A stretch of 10,817 nucleotides of DNA from assembly GCA_002395865.1 (NCBI GenBank), contig DGVE01000097.1:1-10817 (forward strand). The letters are read 5' to 3'. Under the pieces are notes generated by a model. That model was not told the origin of the DNA. It ran no database searches and saw only the letters and a list, made by a program, of their open reading frames with translations. Shown piece after piece: positions 6,623-10,817 of this stretch. This DNA is from Lachnospiraceae bacterium UBA4292. GTDB taxonomy: Bacteria > Bacillota > Clostridia > Lachnospirales > Lachnospiraceae. The stretch's first letter is position 1. Every line of letters begins with the position of its first letter. The translations under genes and the position numbers were made by a program.

Positions 6623-7330
6623 ATGAATTTGTTTAGTGTTGACGGTCCTCTGTTCAAGTTCATGAGGACACTTCTCGATGTACTTATTATCAATGTCTGC
6701 TGGGTGATATGCAGTCTGCCCATCATCACCGTAGGCCCCGCCACGGTAGCGGCCTACTCGGTAACTCTGAGGATGATCGACGAGACGGAGGGCTATGTCG
6801 GCAGACAGTTTTTTAAGGAATTCAAAAAGAATTTCAAGAACGGACTGCCGCTGGGTATCATCTTCCTGATAGCCATGTACTCCATGTATCTGGATATCCA
6901 GCTTCTGCTTACCGGTATTGAGCCGTTCATCATACTGTCCATGACCCTCATAGCCGGATATGTGTATATGTCCCTGTTCCTCTACTGCTTCGCGCTCTCG
7001 GCCAGATACGAGAACTCATTCATAGGCACGCTGAAGAACTCGAACAGGATCTTTATAAGATACTTCCTTCGCTCGATGGCTATCGTACTGGTCGTGGCCG
7101 TGGAGATAGTCATATTCACATGGCAGCCGGTCACGCTGTTCCTCTTCGCACTCATTGGCCCTGCCAGCATCTTCCTCACGGTGAGCGGTATGGCTCTTCC
7201 GATATTCAGGCTGATAGAGAGGGATGAGGGCGTAGTTGAGACGAAGAAGAAAAATGACGACGCGGTGTTCGAGGATCATCCCGACACGGACGACATAACC
7301 CGCAAGGCGCACATGAATTTCAAAAAATAG
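6623..7330 (+). CDS. DUF624 (YesL-like) integral membrane protein
   Basis: The 235-residue protein has an N-terminus typical of DUF624/YesL: a first helix with I-N-V-C-W-V-I-C-S-L-P (23-33) leading into I-I-T-V-G-P-A-T-V-A-A-Y (34-45), then E-G-Y-V-G-R-Q-F-F-K-E-F-K-K-N-F (56-71). About five hydrophobic segments are seen, near residues 17-37, 75-96, 101-125, 149-166 and 168-195, followed by a charged cytoplasmic-looking tail (200-235). YesL-type genes usually sit beside sugar ABC transporters and YesM/YesN two-component systems, but their biochemical function is not established. Here it is the second gene of a two-gene unit, six bases behind the MGS-like gene, with only a weak GGAAG 15 bases upstream; coupling is likely. 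A strong terminator follows the stop. Confidence 0.85.
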   Translation: MNLFSVDGPLFKFMRTLLDVLIINVCWVICSLPIITVGPATVAAYSVTLRMIDETEGYVGRQFFKEFKKNFKNGLPLGIIFLIAMYSMYLDIQLLLTGIEPFIILSMTLIAGYVYMSLFLYCFALSARYENSFIGTLKNSNRIFIRYFLRSMAIVLVVAVEIVIFTWQPVTLFLFALIGPASIFLTVSGMALPIFRLIERDEGVVETKKKNDDAVFEDHPDTDDITRKAHMNFKK

Positions 7331-7336
7331 TTCAGG

Positions 7337-7364
7337 GAACGGACGGATGCCGCCCGTTCTTTTT
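7337..7364 (+). terminator. Rho-independent terminator after the DUF624 gene
   Basis: GAACGG (7337-7342) pairs with CCGTTC (7354-7359), and after one A/C mismatch CGG (7344-7346) pairs with CCG (7350-7352) around an ATG loop. Five T follow at 7360-7364. The GC-rich, tight hairpin six bases after the stop should end the MGS-like/DUF624 transcript. Confidence 0.88.
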
Positions 7365-7386
7365 GCTGTACAGGGAAGAATCATAC

Positions 7387-7415
7387 TTGACAAAAAACGA
7401 CACGGGTTGTAAGAT
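7387..7415 (+). promoter_or_regulatory. SigA-type promoter of the AraC-family gene
   Basis: A perfect -35 box TTGACA (7387-7392) is followed after 17 bases by TAAGAT (7410-7415), a four-of-six -10 box. Transcription would start near 7422, giving a leader of roughly 47 bases. A perfect -35 with a poor -10 fits a promoter open to regulation. Confidence 0.65.
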
Positions 7416-7460
7416 AACACGGATTATTTAGCGTTTTTTACCGCAAATATTTTACACGGG
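7400..7460 (+). repeat. Three direct copies of ACACGG around the araC-type promoter
   Basis: ACACGG occurs in the same orientation at 7400-7405, 7417-7422 and 7454-7459; copies one and three extend to ACACGGG. The first is between the -35 and -10 boxes, the second just after the -10, the third overlaps the ribosome binding site. AraC-family proteins often bind direct repeats, so these may be autoregulatory half-sites; this is inference. Confidence 0.35.
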
Positions 7461-7468
7461 ATGAATAT

Positions 7469-8665
7469 ATGGCTCAGACAAGGGAACAGCTTTACGAGAC
7501 GATGGAAGAGTGGAAGATGCGGCATCTCATAAGAGATCTGCTCTGGACGCTCCCCATACCGGGCAGGGACTTCCTGCAGGAGATGGGTTTTGAAAGAGGA
7601 TGCTATCAGGTGGTCATTTCCACGGGATACCGCGGCAAGAGGCTTGCGAAGGGGTGCAAGCTCACCGATATCCTCACCATGAACAAGAACGAGAATATCA
7701 GAATCAATTTCTATGAGGACTTAGGGTGCGAGATCATACTGCTCATGGATACAAATGCGGTCAGCAGGTTCGAGAGTATAGTCAAGCACTGGAAGAACAT
7801 GCCGCCGCAGGAGAACAGCGTATTTTACGACCTGTTCTTTTCTTATGGGAAAGTGGTGACGGACCCTAAGGAGATAGGTATATCCTACAATCAGGCCAGA
7901 AAACTCATGGACAGGCAGTTCTTCTGCCCCAAGGGTGAACATATCTTCGGAACCGACGACAACGCTCTCATGGAGGAGAGCCTGACGCACGAGGGGCTGA
8001 ATGTCGAGAAGGCCGACGAGTACTGCGACCTGCTGTTTTCATGCGTGCAGGCGATCAATCACGCGAGACTAACGCAGATACTCGACGATCTCTACTCCTA
8101 CATCACCTACTGCCGCACGGACGAGGAGCAGGTGAAGATGTTCCTGCTGGACATGTTCATGCTCATAAGGGAGAAGCTGCACGCGGCCTATTCGGGTGAC
8201 AGACTCTACGAGGAGTCCACGAGATACTACATGAACCTCATCTACTCGAAGTGCTACCTCTATGAGATAATCGACACCTTCAGGGACTCGCTCGAGGTGG
8301 TAATGTACACCATCGGAGGCCCGAGTCGCGACAACGTCCTGAACGACATATTGAATTACATAGCTCACAACTATGACAGGACCCTTAAGCTTGAGACTCT
8401 GGCGCCTCTGTTCGGCTACAACAGCGCGTATCTGGGCAAGATATTCCACAAGGGCGTGGGTGTGAATTTTACGAACTATGTGGATATGGTCCGCATTGAG
8501 AGAGCCAAGGAGCTTCTGATGAGGGGCAATGACAAGGTCTACAAGATATCGGAGCTCGTGGGTTATCACAGCGTGGATTATTTCCATAGGAAGTTCCAGA
8601 AGTATGTCGGCATGAGTCCTGCGGCCTTCAGAAAGAACTACATCGAAAACATCAGGGAGGACTGA
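7469..8665 (+). CDS. AraC-family transcriptional regulator (YesN-like, no receiver domain)
   Basis: The 398-residue protein ends in an AraC/XylS DNA-binding domain (about 288-392). The first helix-turn-helix lies near 308-328 (T-L-A-P-L-F-G-Y-N-S-A-Y-L-G-K-I-F), the second near 358-379 (I-S-E-L-V-G-Y-H-S-V-D-Y-F-H-R-K-F), followed by the hallmark V-G-M-S-P-A-A-F-R-K. The N-terminal ~280 residues carry no two-component receiver and no cupin pattern that I can recognise. The stretch I-G-I-S-Y-N-Q-A-R-K-L-M (136-147) resembles the I-G-[IV]-S...S-Y-x-x-A signature in the middle domain of YesN-type response regulators, so this may be a YesN relative that lost its receiver. It should be a cytosolic DNA-binding activator responding to an unknown signal. 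GGGA at 7458-7461 lies seven bases before ATG 7469. The topoisomerase B gene starts 32 bases after its stop with no terminator between. Confidence 0.88.
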   Translation: MAQTREQLYETMEEWKMRHLIRDLLWTLPIPGRDFLQEMGFERGCYQVVISTGYRGKRLAKGCKLTDILTMNKNENIRINFYEDLGCEIILLMDTNAVSRFESIVKHWKNMPPQENSVFYDLFFSYGKVVTDPKEIGISYNQARKLMDRQFFCPKGEHIFGTDDNALMEESLTHEGLNVEKADEYCDLLFSCVQAINHARLTQILDDLYSYITYCRTDEEQVKMFLLDMFMLIREKLHAAYSGDRLYEESTRYYMNLIYSKCYLYEIIDTFRDSLEVVMYTIGGPSRDNVLNDILNYIAHNYDRTLKLETLAPLFGYNSAYLGKIFHKGVGVNFTNYVDMVRIERAKELLMRGNDKVYKISELVGYHSVDYFHRKFQKYVGMSPAAFRKNYIENIRED

Positions 8666-8681
8666 TCCCTGCAAAAAGGAT

Positions 8682-8686
8682 AGGAG
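8682..8686 (+). promoter_or_regulatory. Ribosome binding site of the topoisomerase B gene
   Basis: AGGAG stands 11 bases before ATG 8698, slightly farther than usual, within the 32-base gap behind the AraC-type gene. The gap has no terminator and no room for a separate full promoter plus leader. Confidence 0.6.
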
Positions 8687-8697
8687 CATCACAGAAG

Positions 8698-10626
8698 ATG
8701 GAAGAATACGGCGCAAGTTCCATTAAGGTCTTAGAGGGCCTCGAAGCGGTAAGAAAACGCCCCGGTATGTACATAGGAAGTGTATCCACCTCAGGCATGA
8801 ACCATCTCATCTACGAGATAGTGGACAATGCGGTGGATGAGCACTTGGCGGGATACTGCGACCTGATAACCGTGACCATCCAGGAGGATATGTCGGTCAT
8901 CGTGTCGGATAACGGCCGAGGAATACCCGTCGGTATGCACGAGAAGGGCGTACCCGCGGAGAGACTGGTATTTACCACGCTGCACGCGGGCGGAAAGTTC
9001 GACAACACTGCCTACAAGACCAGCGGCGGTCTGCATGGCGTGGGCTCCTCGGTGGTTAATGCCCTGTCCGAGTATCTCGAAGTAAAGATCATGACGGGTG
9101 GAAAGATCTACTACGACGCATACCAGAGGGGGGAGCCCGATACTCTTCTCGATGAGAACGGCCTCCTTCCCGTCATAGGAAAGACGAAAAAGACAGGAAC
9201 CACGGTCACCTTCCTGCCCGACGAGGAGATCTTCGGCAAGGTGAAATACAACACAGCAATGGTAAAGAGCCGCCTTCACGAGACTGCCTACTTAAATCCG
9301 GGCCTTGAGATCATATACACCTGCGAGATAGAGGGTGAGAAGGAGACGGTCACATACAGGGAGACCGAGGGCATCACCGCCTATGTCAGGGAGCTGAACA
9401 AGGGTAAGGAGCCGAAGACCGAGATCATAAGCTTCAAGGGCAAGAGCGAGGACATAGAGGCTGAGATAGCCTTCCAGTTCGTGGATACCTTCGAGGAGAA
9501 GCTTCTCGGCTACTGCAACAACATATATACATCCGATGGAGGAACGCATCTCACGGGCTTCAAGACCAAGTTCACGCAGGAGATGAACAGCTACGCGAGG
9601 GAGCTCGGCCTTTTAAAGGACAAGGACGCGAATTTCACCGGACCCGATACAAGGTGCGGCCTCACAGCCGTTATAGCCATCAAACATCACGATCCACTTT
9701 TCGAGGGACAGACGAAGACCAAGCTCGGAAGCGCGGACGCTGCGAGGGCTGTGAGCAATATCACGGGCGAGCAGATGGAACTCTACTGCGATAAGAACAT
9801 CGAAACGGTAAAGGCGATGATCGCCTGTGCCATGAAGAGCGCGAAGCTTCGTCAGGCCGAGGAGAAGGCCAAGAGCAACCTCCTCGGAAAGCAGAAGTAT
9901 TCCTTCGACGGAAACGGAAAGCTCGCGAACTGTGAGAGCCGCGTGGCCGCAAGATGCGAGATATTCATAGTCGAGGGAGATTCTGCCGGCGGTTCGGCCA
10001 AGAAGGCCCGCGACAGGATGTATCAGGCCATAATGCCTATCAGGGGCAAGATACTCAACGTCGAGAAGGCGTCCATAGACAAGGTGCTCGCGAACGCGGA
10101 GATCAAGTCCATGATACAGGCCTTCGGCTGCGGCTTCTCGGAGGGCTACGGCAACGACTTCGATATAAGCAAGCTTCGCTATGACAAGATAATCATCATG
10201 GCCGATGCCGATGTGGACGGCGCGCATATCTGCACGCTGCTGCTTACATTCTTCTACCGCTTCATGCCCGAGCTCATAAGCGAGGGACACATCTATGTGG
10301 CCATGCCTCCGCTTTACAAGGTCGTGCCTTCGGGCAAGGAGGCCAAGGGAGAGTACCTGTACGACGACAAGGCGCTCGAGGACTACAGAAAGAAGAACAG
10401 GAACAAAAACTTCACGCTGCAGCGCTACAAGGGCCTCGGCGAGATGGATGCGGCCCAGCTGTGGGAGACAACCATGGACCCGGACGCCAGAAACCTGCGA
10501 CAGGTGAGCATCGAGGACGCCCGTATGGCAAATGAGGTCACCGAGGTGCTCATGGGCAGCGATGTGGAGCCCAGAAGGGATTTCATCTACACACACGCGA
10601 AGGAAGCGGAGCTGGATCTGGCCTGA
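8698..10626 (+). CDS. DNA gyrase / topoisomerase IV subunit B
   Basis: The 642-residue ATPase subunit of a type IIA topoisomerase powers strand passage to supercoil or decatenate DNA. The GHKL ATPase domain shows R-P-G-M-Y-I-G (21-27), E-I-V-D-N (40-44) with catalytic Glu40, D-N-G-R-G-I-P (71-77) and G-G-L-H-G-V-G (110-116). The transducer domain has the Q-T-K loop (338-340). The TOPRIM domain has E-G-D-S-A-G-G (426-432) and D-A-D-V-D-G (503-508), giving metal ligands Glu426, Asp503 and Asp505. R-Y-K-G-L-G-E-M (576-583) and V-E-P-R-R (623-627) close the protein. Length fits Gram-positive GyrB or ParE, without the enterobacterial insert. N-terminal details look ParE-like (H-E-K-G-V-P, K-T-S-G-G, G-K-T-K-K-T-G) and C-terminal ones GyrB-like, so I give no symbol. 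AGGAG at 8682-8686 is 11 bases before ATG 8698. The A subunit follows 63 bases later. Confidence 0.95.
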   Translation: MEEYGASSIKVLEGLEAVRKRPGMYIGSVSTSGMNHLIYEIVDNAVDEHLAGYCDLITVTIQEDMSVIVSDNGRGIPVGMHEKGVPAERLVFTTLHAGGKFDNTAYKTSGGLHGVGSSVVNALSEYLEVKIMTGGKIYYDAYQRGEPDTLLDENGLLPVIGKTKKTGTTVTFLPDEEIFGKVKYNTAMVKSRLHETAYLNPGLEIIYTCEIEGEKETVTYRETEGITAYVRELNKGKEPKTEIISFKGKSEDIEAEIAFQFVDTFEEKLLGYCNNIYTSDGGTHLTGFKTKFTQEMNSYARELGLLKDKDANFTGPDTRCGLTAVIAIKHHDPLFEGQTKTKLGSADAARAVSNITGEQMELYCDKNIETVKAMIACAMKSAKLRQAEEKAKSNLLGKQKYSFDGNGKLANCESRVAARCEIFIVEGDSAGGSAKKARDRMYQAIMPIRGKILNVEKASIDKVLANAEIKSMIQAFGCGFSEGYGNDFDISKLRYDKIIIMADADVDGAHICTLLLTFFYRFMPELISEGHIYVAMPPLYKVVPSGKEAKGEYLYDDKALEDYRKKNRNKNFTLQRYKGLGEMDAAQLWETTMDPDARNLRQVSIEDARMANEVTEVLMGSDVEPRRDFIYTHAKEAELDLA

Positions 10627-10689
10627 TCGTATATTTTCACAGTTAAGACACAATTAGCGTTTATAAAAGGGAAACGGAAGTACATAATA

Positions 10690-10817
10690 ATGCCTGAAAA
10701 CATTTATCAGAGTGAATATTCGGCGCTGATGCAGCAGTCATATCTGAACTACTCCATGTCCGTCATCACCTCGCGTGCGGTCCCGGACGTGAGGGACGGC
10801 TTAAAGCCGGTTCAGAG
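10690..10817 (+). CDS. DNA gyrase / topoisomerase IV subunit A, N-terminal 42 codons (3' truncated by window edge)
   Basis: The ATG at 10690 opens a frame that runs off the window. Its first 42 codons contain [10 protein letters not shown] (19-28), then [15 protein letters not shown], the unmistakable N-terminus of GyrA/ParC just before the DNA-binding winged-helix region. The A subunit carries the active-site tyrosine that cleaves DNA; that residue and the quinolone-resistance region lie beyond the window edge. CGGAAG at 10675-10680 is a suitable ribosome binding site nine bases upstream. The 63-base gap after the B gene holds no terminator and no well-spaced promoter that I can find, so the two subunits are probably made from one transcript. 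Whether the pair is gyrase or topoisomerase IV depends on the missing C-terminal domain (presence of a GyrA box). Confidence 0.93.
   Translation, partial: MPENIYQSEYSALMQQSYLNYSMSVITSRAVPDVRDGLKPVQ

Noticed and set aside
9613..10653. Minus-strand open frame of 346 codons opposite the topoisomerase B gene
   Set aside because: It lies entirely opposite a gene with complete family motifs, has no recognisable domain, and arises from the codon bias of the plus strand. The same applies to long minus-strand frames at 997-1659, 2136-2852, 5391-6074 and 8069-8716.
10627..10689. Separate promoter for the topoisomerase A gene (TTCACA at 10636 and TATAAA at 10662)
   Set aside because: The two hexamers are 20 bases apart, too far for a good SigA promoter, and no terminator follows the B gene.

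Overview
The window reads as an ordinary chromosomal segment from a Firmicute, most likely class Clostridia and plausibly Lachnospiraceae. The pointers are purine-rich Shine-Dalgarno sites, SigA-type promoters, heavy use of AGG/AGA Arg and ATA Ile codons, a YesL-type (DUF624) membrane protein, a YesN-like AraC regulator, and a B-A type IIA topoisomerase pair away from any dnaA/dnaN/recF cluster. The taxonomic call is inference; no rRNA is present. All ten genes lie on the plus strand, and no gap between genes reaches 300 bases. I see no tRNA, rRNA, CRISPR array, insertion sequence or prophage.

Layout. (1) 1-483: 3' end of a eukaryote-type NADP isocitrate dehydrogenase (icd), closed by an intrinsic terminator. 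(2) 498-4061: a MalY/PatB-type PLP C-S lyase/aminotransferase followed after 13 bases by a large protein that joins an N-terminal PD-(D/E)XK (RecB/Cas4-like) nuclease domain to an XPD/DinG-type iron-sulfur helicase. (3) 4101-6102: histidyl-tRNA synthetase with an apparently short anticodon-binding domain, and one base later a SpoU/TrmH-family RNA 2'-O-methyltransferase, a translation-related pair. (4) 6132-7364: a near-consensus promoter, a short leader with a hairpin, a methylglyoxal-synthase-fold protein that seems to lack the family's catalytic residues, a DUF624 membrane protein, and a strong terminator; this is a self-contained two-gene transcription unit. (5) 7387-10817: a second promoter, an AraC-family regulator, then the B subunit and the first 42 codons of the A subunit of a gyrase/topoisomerase IV, with no terminator visible between them.

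No complete new multi-gene system is evident. The points most worth a second look are the catalytically degenerate MGS-fold protein tied to a membrane protein, the nuclease-helicase fusion, the shortened HisRS, the GyrB/ParE-ambiguous topoisomerase, and a triplicated ACACGG motif in the araC-type promoter. Domain assignments and residue correspondences come from reading translations and remembered family motifs, not from searches.
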